Part shown: one piece after another, positions 23,501-34,700 of the stretch
Numbering within the stretch: position 1 is the stretch's first letter
How the letters are laid out: each line of letters starts with the position of its first letter
NCBI GenBank assembly: GCA_964017155.1
Contig: OZ024860.1
Span: 50,900,858 to 50,964,857 of the forward strand
Direction: 5' to 3'
DNA from: Oasisia sp. SBJ-2009
Taxonomy: Eukaryota > Annelida > Polychaeta > Sabellida > Siboglinidae
Length of the DNA: 64,000 nt
The notes under the pieces: generated by a model
The model's database searches: none
What the model saw: the letters and a program-made list of their open reading frames with translations, nothing else
Told to the model about the DNA's origin: nothing
Translations under genes and position numbers: made by a program

Positions 23501-26500
23501 CCTACCCAAGATATGGTAGGGAGTCCTAACCAACATAAGGTAGGGGGTCCAAACCAACATAAGGTAGGGGGTCCTAACCAACAAGGTAGGAATCCTAATC
23601 AACATAAGGTAGGGGGTCCTACCCAAGATATGGTAGGGGGTCCTAACCAACATAAGGTAGGGGGTCATAACCAACATAAGGTAGGGGGTCCTACCCAAGA
23701 TATGGTAGGGGGTCCTACCCAAGATATGGTAGGGGGTCCTAACCAACATATGGTAGGGGGTTCTAACCAAGATATGGTAGGGGGTCCTAATCAAGATATG
23801 GTAGGGGGTCCTAACCAAGATAATGTAGGGGGTCCTAACCAAGATATGGTAGGGGGTCCTAACCAAGATAAGGTGGGGGTCTTAACCATAATAAAGTAGG
23901 GGGTCCTAACCAAGATATGGTAGGATGGCATCATACCAGACCCAGTCTATAAGCAATATGGTTGCACAACCTTAACGTCCACGAGTACCACAGGTATATC
24001 TGTATATGGTGTTAAACAATTTAAATAATGCAACCTACTACAGCGAAACTACTACAGCGTTCAAAACTACAGCGAAAATTCAGAACCCAGAACACAGGAA
24101 TTAATGATATGTAAATATGTATGAAATTTACAAATGTGAAAGATATTACTTTCTAAAGATGTATTTTAAATGTTGTTAAAGGTTTTTATTACACAAGTTA
24201 GGAGAAGTGACTGATAAGTATGGAACTTCCATCTTCTGTTCACTTGGAAATAAACTTGATTTATTCATTCATTCAACATCTCATCCACCCAACAATGTTA
24301 TAGCACAACAATGCATTAATCAAAATCCATCTATGCTATGGGCCTGAAATATCACAACAATGTGCTACCCAAAAATCAACTACTGTTATGCTATGGGTCA
24401 TATATAGCTCCTATAGAAATACATATAAATTATATTATAAAATAAATACAAATGTGTTTTTGCCATTATAGGGAAACTTCCCTTGAATGATTTCTTGAAG
24501 AAATTCATGGAAACCAAAACGGTACGTGCACTGATGTCTCCTGTAGACGTATGTTGCCAGAGCAGAAGTTGATGTGCTGGAACATGCATGCACGTCCAGT
24601 TGGAGATATATTTAGCAAACACCCGTTGACATAGTAATTACGTCTGATAAATATGATGCTCTGATATAGTTTTTTTGAGTGATTTAGACTATCTTGGCAT
24701 GGAAATTGAGAACAAATTTACATACATGGCAGCTCTGGAAATAAGCCAAAATCTCAGCATGATTTTCAGAACAGCAGCTGGTGTACTCCACATCCAAATA
24801 TATCCACATGATTCATCATTGAGAATGATGAACAAAAATGTTATGTGATCTTGGATTTATTTCTTTGTATGAAGGCAATTTTTATATCCTGGTGCGGTTT
24901 TGTTCAGGTGGTCTGTGTATTTTTTCAGGTGGTTTACGTCTGCCTCGTAGTTTTTCCAGTGTTTTTTCCTGGTAGGTTTATGTCCCCGTATTTTAGTGGT
25001 GTTGTGTGTTTACTCCGTGAGATGGAGGACTTATTACCTGTGAGATCATAACATTGTAAACAAGTCCTACGGCCACTCACAGAAGTAGCTGCTGTCCTAA
25101 GCTGATTGTCTCAATTTCTCTGCCGAAATCCTCTGTATCACTCAAAACACTATATCAGAGCATCACATTTATCTGAAGTAATTAATTGTTCGTGGCATAT
25201 ATCACCTACAGGACGTGCATGCATGTCCCCATTCATCAACTTCTGATTTGGCAAAAAGGGCGACTTGCACGCTTATTGCCAGAGCTGCTCTGCGAGTATT
25301 TCTGGTCTGAATTTCCCCACCAAGATTGTCTAAATCACTCTAAAAACTATATCAGAACATCATGTTGCAGGTCTCCTTGATCTTAATTGCCAAGATCATC
25401 TAAATCAGTCAAAAAGCTATATCAGTGATATAGTAATTACCATGTCCCCGTTCATTAACTTCTGCTCTGGCAATAAGGATGACTTCCACACATATTGCCT
25501 TTTCCTATAATGCTCTTCATTTATTATGAACTGTGCTCAAGTTTTGGTTAGTTGTGGGTGAATAATTGTCTTGTAATATTACCATTATTAATATTATATC
25601 ATCTCAGCCTGCCAGTTGATATAATTGGTGAAGTGTGGAGTAAAGTAATTCTCTTTCATGGCTGTTGCATACACAACTTCCAAGTTGAACATACTTCAGT
25701 AGCATTTTCAACTTATAAATTATTATGAATGGTTTCCTGATTCATAGAACCAGCATTAAAATACTTTGAGGACCAGATTCTGAATTAATGACTGCTGATG
25801 ATAGTGCTTTAACCTAACAACATGCAGCGACATAATGACTGTTGATGACAGGGCTTTAACCCGACAACATGCAGTGACATAATGACTGCTGATGATAGTG
25901 CTTTAACCTAACAACATGCAGTGACATAATGACTGTTGATGACAGGGCTTTAACCTGACAACATGCAGTGACATAATGACTGTTGATGACAGGGCTTTAA
26001 CCTGACAACATGCAGTGACATAATGACTGCTGATGATAGTGCTTTAACCTAACAACATGCAGTGACATAATGACTGTTGATGACAGGGCTTTAACCTGAC
26101 AACATGCAGTGACATAATGACTGTTGATGACAGGGCTTTAACCTGACAACATGCAGTGACATGATGACTGTTGATGACAGGGCTTTAACTTGACAACATG
26201 CAGTGACATAATGACTGTTGATGACAGGGCTTTAACATGAAAAAATGCATGCAGTGATATAATTTTGCAGTACCAATCTAAATCAAAAGCAGTAGTCATT
26301 AAAATGGTAATGAAAGATGTTGTTGAACTGGGCAGTACATTTGTTGCAGTTGGCTCATCTAAGGAGGGTGAAGGCAGAGAAACTGTCACAGAACGCCGTC
26401 ACAAATCACCAACCTTCCTGAACTTCCATTCATTAGATCTTGTGGGATACGCAATCAAGACTGGTTTATACTGTGATTGCATTTATATAAGATGCTGCCA

Positions 26501-26616
26501 ATGTTTGTAGGGCCCATGTCATGATTTGTGCTCATTAATTTATGCAGATCACAAAGTCAATTATCACAGGATGTATGTTGTTATAAGTTTATGTAAATAA
26601 TGAATTATGTAATAAA
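14523..26616 (+). CDS. VPS37A: ESCRT-I subunit VPS37A
   Basis: Component of ESCRT-I, which sorts ubiquitinated membrane proteins into multivesicular bodies. Exons: 14523-14620, 15202-15268, 15563-15677, 16283-16374, 18499-18592, 19497-19579, 20379-20506, 21928-21986, 23049-23211, 24472-24521 and probably 26271-26510, with AATAAA at 26611. Exons 2-4 give a UEV-like N-terminal part (EIQRDVEY, LPPDFPQEKP, VNNFMVHSDLGKVI). Exon 6 has AAEFPQLHNM. Exons 7-10 form the Mod(r) coiled-coil domain (LRDLSEDEHGQL, IGRNEELARENLSKKP, AESFLDRKLPLNDFLKKFME). Phases join cleanly from exon 2 to exon 10. The exon 1 frame (MSGRSAESNLPPP) does not join exon 2 directly, so a microexon or another donor is missing. 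The last exon diverges from the vertebrate C-terminus. Arrays sit at the exon 4 donor and at the exon 7, 9 and 11 acceptors. Confidence 0.92.
15678..16282. other. VPS37A intron 3, no further feature
   Basis: AT-rich single-copy intron with GTATGT donor and TTTGTAG acceptor. Nothing else recognised. Confidence 0.6.
16338..17510 (+). repeat. 46-bp minisatellite spanning the VPS37A exon 4/intron 4 junction
   Basis: About 25 copies of a 46-bp unit. The first copy is coding: exon 4 ends ISPVLHAQHT with donor GTGAGT at 16375. Each unit repeats the last 34 exon bases (from GATATCACCTGTCTTACA) plus GTGAGTACCTTCT. The GTGAGT donor is kept in essentially every copy, including variants with ACTAAGTGAG near 17,150 and 17,200. 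Near 17,345-17,415 two copies gain a 10-bp GTAGACTGAG insertion. Read through the first donor in the exon 4 frame, the next codon is TGA, so retention of the array truncates the protein at once. Confidence 0.93.
17511..18180. other. VPS37A intron 4, unique part
   Basis: Single-copy intron sequence after the 46-bp array. No exon or element recognised before the LINE tail at 18,185. Confidence 0.6.
18185..18385 (+). mobile_element. 3' end of a truncated CR1/L2-like LINE
   Basis: TTCCGCCGGCATCTAAAAAC reads FRRHLKTYLFNAAYPP, a typical C-terminal motif of these reverse transcriptases. It is followed by a GGATATTGGCGCAAAAG 3'UTR end and a (TTA)n tail at about 18,371-18,383. Only the last 200 bp are present, as expected from 5'-truncated retrotransposition. 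Confidence 0.6.
18593..19496. other. VPS37A intron 5
   Basis: Single-copy intron between exon 5 (donor GTAATT) and exon 6 (acceptor TTTGTCTAG). The open frames here show no family resemblance. Confidence 0.55.
19848..20378. repeat. 18-bp minisatellite ending at the VPS37A exon 7 acceptor
   Basis: About 29 copies of an 18-bp unit with core GTTGCTACGTGTTGAAC. The last unit reads GTTGCTACATGTTGCAG, and its final CAG is the 3' splice site of exon 7 (coding starts at 20379). The array therefore supplies the whole region where the polypyrimidine tract and branch point should be. A few units carry GGACC instead of GAACT. Confidence 0.92.
20697..21555 (-). mobile_element. THAP-containing DNA transposon remnant, Kolobok-like
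   Basis: Inverted termini AGGACAAAA...TACACCTAATAGAGTT (20,701 onward) and the reverse complement ending TTTTGTCCT at 21,551 match for about 75-80 bp, flanked on both sides by TTAA (20,697-20,700 and 21,552-21,555). On the minus strand inside, YSSLCSVHFEEKCFD (about 21,050) is the second half of a THAP zinc finger (C-x2-H pair), ended by a stop. TTAA duplication plus a THAP domain fits the Kolobok superfamily. The element is far too short for a transposase and is inactive. Confidence 0.7.
21748..21788. repeat. (AC)n microsatellite
   Basis: Imperfect AC/CG dinucleotide run in VPS37A intron 7, of no evident function. Confidence 0.8.
22425..23012. repeat. 23-bp minisatellite upstream of the VPS37A exon 9 acceptor
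   Basis: About 25 copies of a unit with core GACATGACACAGGGTTCTG; variants differ at GTGG/GTGA/GTGAC. It ends 37 bp before the exon 9 start at 23,049. Each unit contains ACACAG|GG, which resembles a weak 3' splice site, and it lies where the branch point region would be. Confidence 0.9.
23375..23930. repeat. 24-bp minisatellite in VPS37A intron 9
   Basis: About 22 copies of a 24-bp unit with core GGTAGGGGGTCCTAACC, alternating CAACATAA and CAAGATAT endings. It begins about 165 bp downstream of the exon 9 donor (GTGAGT at 23,212). The unit has a GTAGGGGG run and a CTAAC branch-point-like string. Confidence 0.9.
24535..25275. repeat. Long imperfect inverted repeat in VPS37A intron 10
   Basis: The left arm (about 24,535-24,720) contains GTTGATGTGCTGG and GCATGCACGTCC. 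The right arm (about 25,120-25,275) carries the reverse complement (GGACGTGCATGCATGT, CATCAACTTCTG). A third, direct partial copy of the right arm follows at about 25,370-25,470. The loop is about 400 bp. Probably a foldback element or an inverted pair of one interspersed repeat; there is no coding content. Confidence 0.55.
25790..26250. repeat. 47-bp minisatellite just upstream of VPS37A exon 11
   Basis: About 9-10 copies with core CATGCAGTGACATAATGACT, alternating GATGACAGGGCTTTAACC and GATGATAGTGCTTTAACC versions. The last degenerate copy (ATGCAGTGATATAATTTTGC) runs into the proposed acceptor at 26,269-26,270. Confidence 0.88.
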
Positions 26617-27080
26617 TGTACAGCTTTTTAAAATGTTGTCAGTGTCATTTGTGGTCATACTGTCACAAACTGACACCACTCAATAATACAATTGACATAA
26701 CCAATGACATAGGACTTGAGTCTTACTTTAGCTGTGCCTGAGAACCAAGTCATACTTGGCGATTTGCTTAAATAAAAAATGCCCACTAGTCATACTTAAA
26801 AAAAAAAGTTTGTTACCAGAGTTGCTGTGTGGGCTATCAAGTGAATTTTTTTCTAGAAACTGATGGGTCCAAATCAACAACAAAATTCATAGGATAAAAT
26901 AGTTCTAGGCCTGCCCAAAATGGATTTGTCTATGATGTCACCTCAGTCATTAGTTTCTCACCCAACCTCACCTTTCAGCCCATATGATATGCACTGTAGA
27001 TTGAAACAATTATGATCTCACGAGTTAAAATGTTGCCACTCTAATCCACAACAAGAACAAGTACTGGTTCATTTTACACA
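26617..27080. other. VPS37A-RPL9 tail-to-tail intergenic gap
   Basis: About 465 bp between the VPS37A poly(A) signal (AATAAA at 26,611) and the RPL9 poly(A) signal (TTTATT at 27,081-27,086, read on the minus strand). No gene or repeat seen. Confidence 0.7.
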
Positions 27081-30000
27081 TTTATTTGTCCTCGTCACAT
27101 CGCCATGCCACATGTCCCTATGCTTTTGGGTCCTCAACGTTGCCCTTCTCGCTCACGTAGATTCCATCGAGGAACTTCCGGATGTCCTTGTCCCTCACCT
27201 TGGTCGACTGCTGGATGAGGGCGGCTGGAAGAGGAAATGATATTCACTCCATTAACAGGAGGTTGTTTTTATTTTGTATTACTATAATGTTCCTGGGACT
27301 GCTACTATTCTTAAATATGTTTGTCAGTTTCTACACAGCAACAGGCCCAAATGGGAAACAAAATGTTGCATTAAAATAAGCTTTTTTGGCCATAATACTG
27401 AGGCAATACCCTTTGAACTACACTTACTAATTGATTACAGGAAGAGACATCCTCTTTTAAGTACATGCTCTATTATACCAGCTGTTATAAAGAACCCACC
27501 CACAACAGACCACCATATGGACATAGTTTACTGTAACTCCATGTCAACCACTGAAAACATGACAATAATTTCACATGCATCGACAGACTTTAATTTGATC
27601 AAACCTTAGTAACATTCTTAAAGTTGAAAGAAAAAAAACAATTACCGGAGAATACCTCAACAAGGCACAATATAAATACATTTTTATTCAATAAATCTTA
27701 CAAAGTAAATCTATAATTACTACTTGACGCTATTGAACATAATAATTACTTAACCCTGCAGGTGACCAAGAAAACTCCTCTGTAGCATACTGTTTCTATA
27801 AAAATCATAACTTTGCTAATATTGGTCATAAAAATATGAATGATGCATCACTTTAATGTTAAAGAATGATTTATTATAATAAAGCATTATTTTAGCATTA
27901 AAGTGATGCAAATTATAATATCTATATAACATACTAAAATCAGGGGGATATTTCTTTGATATTGTACTAAAAACATTTCACCCTACTGCCAGATAATGAT
28001 GGATGAATAAACTTCGCCGTTTAGACAAATGTAGCACCTAGTATTAGCTGCCAAATAAAATAAAACGAATCCATTGAGAACTACTATTTTTATTATCTTT
28101 TCCTACATTAAAAATATGTTGATTTGAACCAGCCAATTGCGACCATGGTTGTTACCGGTGCAACCCACGCGATCAGCCCGAGAAATGTTGCGCTGCTAAT
28201 TTGTTGATTTTTTATACTAAAAACACCCCCAAAGTTAATCTAACTACATGAACTAATGTAATAACCTTGTTTATGGAGACTGCCAAGCTTTTTGTCAAAA
28301 TATGAATGCAGGTAATCCAAACAAAAGTTGCAAAGTGGATCAACTGTTGTTTACTGCTGTGCCAGTTTGTCTCCAACTTTGGTTTCACGGGGTCTATTTG
28401 AAATCGTGGTTCTGATTAGCTGAATCGACTGAACCCATGTGGCCAGTAACAGCTTTCTTTTGATGCCGCATGTGTGGACTTTATAAATGAATGGCAGGTC
28501 TAGGGACACATTTTGTGACGTTATCTCCTGTTCCTGGTCAATCTGGCAGAACTGGAAATAGGTGAGAGGGTCCTCTAAGTAGGCAGACTTGACCACTTGT
28601 GGATAAATTGCCCATAAAAAAGACATTAGTTTAAGTTTCGGCATTTCTTTGATGTGTATACTAGTCTGAAATGCTTATTTCAGTAATACAGTAGCAGTTT
28701 ATGTACTACCGTAATCTGACGTCTATTTCCATAATGATTGTGGAAAATCCGTAATGGTAGGCAGCCCTGCTGGCATAGTAAAATATCCCAAATATGGGCT
28801 GCGCCAACATCACATGCTTTGTAAATTCGACTGTGAAAATTCTGTTACTGAATCTGCGTAAGGAACAATCTACATGATCTAGAAAAATCTATCAGCTATG
28901 CAATGATACCAAAATTAAAATTGTTACAACAGAGGCAGATGCTGCTGGGCCGATTGTTCAGCCCTGGTCACATGCAGGGCTAAATATGATCAATTATTGA
29001 TTCATAAGACGCCACAATGTTCATGAAATAATACAACTGAACCAACCTGACTGTGATACAAGCTCAATGTCATTTCCCTCCAGAATCAACTCGTCCTTCA
29101 GTTTTGTAGACTGTTGACATGTGACACCTGGTCGCATGATCACCTGACGCGTGTACTTCTCTCCGAGGAAGTTGCGGATCTCTACACACGTATTTGACTC
29201 GGTGATTGTAATGTTGATGGGGAAATGAGCGTACACAGACCTCATTTTGTACCGGAAACCCTGTCAATACACACAGATAATTAATAAAAATGCACTTGGG
29301 GGTCATATCTTTTATATAGAGATATACATATCTCATTCTACTAATTAAGCTGAAGGGGTCAGGTCTCAGGTGGTTTCCTCCAAACAGCTAACGCAGGAGT
29401 TGTCCTCTAGAATTAGTGAGTCCACTACAGGTTACACATTTACCCTGTGTGGGATCTTTTACTTCCCCTGGTATAGACACCAGACAGAAAGGACCAGCGG
29501 CTTTTAGTGCCTCTTCCGAAAGACACATGCAAACGTGGGATAATGAAATTGCCTAAGTTTCGAACCGGCGGTAGGCGGGATTGAACCACTGTCCCCTCGA
29601 TTGACAGCCTGGCACTCTACCACGCGACCACCGCTCCCCAACATTAACATTACACTCACATTACCAGGTCCAGTTTATAGCAACTTTACACTGGCACAAG
29701 AGTTTCACACAATATTTAGTCCTGCATTTATCTGACAATACGGTCAGAGTAACAGTGCTTGGTTGCATCTGGGGAGCCGTACCCATACATGGGTTGTTGT
29801 CAAGAACCCAATTCTGTCAACCTATTCTAGCGCTGTCGATCGCCAATTGCGACACAGGCGAAATGGTTTGCTATTTGGTGAACATAAATAAGTCTTCGCC
29901 AAATTGGCGAAACATTATTTCTGTTGTTATTATTGATGTTATTAGCAGTAGATGACTGCATTATTCGCCACCCGGCACTGTTGAAATTGCCTAAACACTG

Positions 30001-31658
30001 CACACCAACATAACCAGTCAGTGTGATGTGCCCCGCTGGGTAAACATTACGTCGCCAATCCTTCCATTTAGCCACACTTACAGACAATAAAAGAACTTAC
30101 CTAAATCAAGAATTGTGTTTACTGGACAATGGGGTAGCACTAGTTCCAAGTTTGAGACAAGTATAACACTATCTGACATGTTCTCTATTATTGCTCAGTA
30201 TCGTCTCAGAATAACCAATACCAAATGGGAATAAAATAGACACATACTAAGAAATTGAATCCACCAAATTCACTAACATGTAGTCTGTCATTTTCACTCA
30301 TTTACCCAAGCTGTGTTAACATAGTTATAAAAAAAATCGACATATCTCTAAGACGGGTGGGGTATACTTAGATCGATAGGTTGGACTCTCGATAAGCCAA
30401 ACGGCTTCCTTGTCCACCTGCCAACTAGAGTTGATTCTCTTGGTGGCAATCTTGTTAAGCAATGGTTGCTACTTACATACTGGGTGCCTTTGATCATGTT
30501 TTCAATGTGTGAGCAGATGGTGCGGACGGCTGCGAGCTCCTTGCGGATGCCCATCCACTTCTCCACCTGCAGCTTGTTCTTGCCAATCATCTTCATGTCA
30601 ACTGCCATGTGACGGAAGTTGCGTCGCAGTGTGCCGCGTGGTCCCTTCACGGTCACCGCACGCGACTTCACTGTCAAAGTCACTGAAACACATGACGATA
30701 CATACACTCAAGCTGTATTCTCAATTAAACTGCACTATTTTTAATTGTTATTCGAATAATTACACTAACGAGTCGTTGCATTTTAAGACACATAACCATT
30801 GGCATGTGTCTGTTAGGTGTTGAAAATGTAATACATTTGCCTGTGATGATTTCAAAATATATATATATATTATATATAATAATATAATACACTTACCATT
30901 CTTCGGAATGGTCACGACTTGATTAACCTTGATGGTCTTCATCGTGAACGCTTTAAAATCAAATATAACAATTAGTTTCATATACCATAGATAATACTAA
31001 ACATTTAAACAACATAGTGATAGTCAACATTGCATATGCGAACATCAGCATGGTTAACTTTAACAAATGCGTAACTTATGTCCTATGGACACATCAAGCC
31101 AGTGTGCATGGTGGCTTGTTTGATTAGTTACTAAATGTTTAACTTATTTTGGAATGAGTTCAGTGATTTACTTGATGAACGGCTTGGAAGTAGAGAATGC
31201 TATTCTTATTGTGGTTGGAAAAAAGACGTTTCCAAATATCTTGATAGTTGATTTGGGTAACCCTGATTTGTATGAACTGAATGTCATATATATATTTACA
31301 TTATCATCTAGTGTTGCATTTGATATACTATGGGATATCTATATGCTCCATATGTTATGCTGTCTTAGTATATATTCTTGTTTGGAGGGATTAGTATGAT
31401 TGTCACATTGCAAAACACGACATTATCTGCTGGTGAATGTAAAACCGGTTGAAGCTCCAGCAGTTAACCGCCACATAAAGATATAAAATGTAGTACATTT
31501 ATTAAAATAGCACACGGAGTTGGTGTAGCTAATATTCTACTTTTTATATTTTAGTAATATATATCAGATTATTTCAGCTACGCGACTGATTATACAGATT
31601 TTTATAACACAACATGCGAGGATATAAACGCTCTTACGATGGCAGCCGGAAAAGGAAG
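27081..31658 (-). CDS. RPL9: 60S ribosomal protein L9 (uL6), complete
   Basis: Large-subunit ribosomal protein near the GTPase-associated centre. Exons on the minus strand: 31658-31638 (noncoding, 5'TOP), 30950-30897 (ATG at 30942), 30682-30477, 29260-29047 and 27224-27118 (stop TAG at 27120-27118). AATAAA is at 27086-27081. All junctions are GT-AG and phases match, giving 190 residues against 192 in vertebrates. Motifs: [115 protein letters not shown]. It is transcribed divergently from YIPF5 through a very short shared promoter. Confidence 0.97.
27837..27915. repeat. Inverted repeat / hairpin in RPL9 intron 4
   Basis: TGCATCACTTTAATG at about 27,844 and CATTAAAGTGATGCA at about 27,896 are exact reverse complements; weaker pairing extends inward (TTAAA/TTTTA). 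The loop is about 35 nt. It could be a MITE remnant or a structured intronic RNA. No C/D or H/ACA box snoRNA features were recognised. Confidence 0.5.
29350..29641 (-). mobile_element. tRNA-derived SINE in RPL9 intron 3-4 region
   Basis: Located in RPL9 intron 3 (between exons at 29,260 and 30,477). On the minus strand the head is GGGGAGCGGTGGTCGCGTGG followed by TAGAGTG (A-box-like), and a B box GGTTCAATCCC lies about 35 bp on. An unrelated body extends to about 29,350. There is no valid mature-tRNA fold, so this is a SINE, not a tRNA gene. Confidence 0.7.
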
Positions 31659-31740
31659 TTACAGTGCATTGTGGGAATACAGCGCCATCTAGGTTCTACA
31701 CAAGTTTCGTTCTAAATGTAAACAGAACAACGTTGTAAGT
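31632..31740. promoter_or_regulatory. RPL9/YIPF5 bidirectional promoter with 5'TOP start
   Basis: On the minus strand, CTTCCTTTTCC at 31658-31648 is a terminal oligopyrimidine tract, the expected RPL9 start site for growth-regulated translation; exon 1 ends 21 nt later at GCCATC|GTAAGA. Just upstream, TTCCCACAATGCA (31677-31665, minus) resembles the ZNF143/Staf site. On the plus strand the YIPF5 5'UTR exon ends at 31,734 with donor GTAAGT. The two genes therefore share well under 100 bp of promoter. GCGCCATCT at 31,682 resembles a YY1 core. Confidence 0.7.
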
Positions 31741-34700
31741 GCCTAGTTTTTCCATGATTCTTATGTTGCGATTAATAAAATGTCAGAAAAAATATGTGTT
31801 AATGTGTCCATTATAAATAGAGTAAACACGTAGCTGACATAACCAGACGTGCTTCAATCTGCTCACCATTTTAAGAAAAACGTCATCACCTGGGCTGTCA
31901 CTGGTCGTCAGTTCGCATAATATCGCCCTCCTCCTGTTCACCATTTCTTCTAATAAACGTTTTGAAATTAGATGATGGATTTTTCAAATTAGGGATAGCT
32001 GAAAGTTTGGGCAATTGTGTATAATTCAAACTCTTAATTCGAACACCTTTCTATACATTTTTCTTCTCGTTCTGTAGTGTAGTACTCTGAAGACACACTG
32101 CACCAGTCCGTCCAAGTATAATTGTGAACAGCTGTAAACAGTAAAGGGATCAACACATCAAATATTTATTTGGTCATTAGAAATAGAAGTTTATCTAGAT
32201 TTTACATATGCATGTAATAAGCTTTTTGGCACTTATGTAAAATTCGGACCCACGTCAATGTTGTCATTATAACTGTATCTTTGCCAACATTTGATGCTTC
32301 ACTTTGAGGTAGAAAAGACGGTGCGGTTGGCATAAAGAAACGGCTGCTGCGCTTGCGGCTGGCACAAATTGGAGCACTATTTGGGTCTCAAAACGCAATA
32401 TTTATAAAACATAAATACACAGGGAATGCTTTAGGATTAGAGTTAGTGTGATTTGCCAATGTAGGCAAATATGTACAGTTATAATGGCACACTTGAGGTG
32501 GGTCTGAATTCTACAAGTGTCAGTTATTCCACGATATTTCAGGGAATTCAGGCAGTCAATGAGCCAGAATGTTATAAACAATATTATAATGCTTCACCCT
32601 AACAGTTGCGATCATGTCAGCTTTGGGGCTCACTGCCTATCCAGACCAGTTCACTATTATAAAATAGTGGTCTAATAATGTTGCATTATGCAATACACAC
32701 ACCCTAACCCTAACCACTATTTTATTATAGTAGAGACAGCAAAACGTAGCATGCAGCATTATGCAATACACAAACCCTAACCCCTATTTTATAATAGTGG
32801 ACTGGTCTGGATAGGCTGTATGCCCCAAAGCTGACATGATCCAGCAGTTGTGGCTTATGTTCACTTTTGAAGAGTGGATGGCACCAATGTATGCTGTAAA
32901 TATGTTCACTTTAAATATGTAATAACGTATCCATTTCTTGACAGTTGGCTGCCAAAATGAGTGATCAGGATTTTCAAAACCAGTTCTACAGTCCACAGGG
33001 CCAGGAGTCCGGCTACGACATGTCTTCCATGACAATGGACCAGTGAGTTCCATCACTTTATTTCTCCATGAATCTCATGGTGACTTATCATCACCACAGG
33101 TTGTCTGGGGTTGGAGCGTGTGTGAGCATTGAGTCAAACTTTCCATCTTGGTCGTAGCACATGGTTAATCACGACATGTTATCAGTTCCCCTGCCACAAT
33201 CCCAGCTCCATGTTCAGCATCATGGCCAGAGGGCAGTAACAAATATGGTGAAATTTAAATCTTGAATTGGCCTGTAATGAGTTCAATGTTCATGTTCATG
33301 TACAAATCAATGACTATTTGTCTGAATGGTTTGAATCATCCTCGTATATCAGAGGTTATGGCTGATTACACCAGTACTGTATCAGGCTGTGATGTGCTGA
33401 AATTAAGCTTGGTGTTTAACTCAACTTTGTGAGATATTACTTGAATACACAACAACTCTCAGGCGCTGATTGAAATGTTAAGATTCCCCAAATATGCCAG
33501 ATTCATCTTAGAATTGCTAAATAACAATACATACCTATAGGTTTCGTTACTTTGGTTATTTTATGAAATAAGTGGTTTACGCACATTCCTTTGTAGACAA
33601 TTTGGACAGTTTGACTACTCACAGACGGGCTCGTATGACGCGTCATTTGTGCCAGAGCCAGCGGCCCAGCCACAGCAGAACCCGTACGCTGGCTCCATCC
33701 TCACCCCGCCCGCCCCCGCCGACACATTCAACACATACACACCTCCCACTGGGGACAGTTTCGAAGATGAGCCGCCACTGATGGAAGGTTGGTTGCTGGG
33801 GTGTGACAACTGACAATACATCAAACTGTCGATTCAATTCACCATGGTAGTCAATGTCACAATGTAATAATATCAATTATAATTTAACTTTGATAGGTAT
33901 CAGTGATTTCACAGTAAACTGTCGGTAGAAACAGTAGTTGGCCAGTCACACCAGTATGGTTTATCTGTGTTGCTGTCTTACAATTCTTCAACTTTATTGC
34001 TTAATGTTTGCTCGTTTGCTGAGTCCACTGATCAAATCCTTTGCTGATCAAATCAGCATCACTTGCATGTTGCCATTATGAAGCAGTATAATCCAACTCT
34101 AAGTAAGCATTAGTGTGACACTATCATTTTGGGTCTGAGATTGTTGTGCTGAAGAACTCACAGTTGTTAACCCTGTTGTAAAGAGGATGTGCCCACTGCC
34201 CACATCACTCTCGCACACATAAGCGTCCGATTCACAACTGACCAAAGATGGTAAAACTGGCATTACACGTGGTCTTTCTCCCTCCCTGTCTTTCTCTGTA
34301 ACTCCCATAATCCAAGGTGGCAGCTTTTACATTAGTTGCGAGAGTAGCTGTCATGTGCCTAGCCGAATATTTCATTATATACACAATTATTTTGACTTCT
34401 GTTCATTTATAAATGCAGGACAGTCAGCTTTGCTTAGTAACATTGATTTCTTTAAAACAATTCACAGTTTAATTTATGTAACCATAATTACAGTACATAA
34501 ATTTAAACGGAAGTGTATCTGCCCACTCAACTCTAAATACTTTTTACAAGCCATGCGAATGTGGTGTTTTTACCATTCATAAATCTGATTAAAATAATAG
34601 TTCATGCTGAAGTTATTTGTTGGTGTCTTTCTAATCAAAGTATCTAAAATTAGAAAAAAATATCTTTCAAACAAAAGCGAGAATGTTAGATTGAGGGAAC

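Noticed and set aside
29560..29641. A tRNA gene on the minus strand
   Set aside because: A and B boxes are present but no full cloverleaf or acceptor stem; it continues into a SINE body.
32690..32785. Interstitial telomere / chromosome fusion point
   Set aside because: Only two to three CCCTAA units, and they lie inside a palindromic mobile element.
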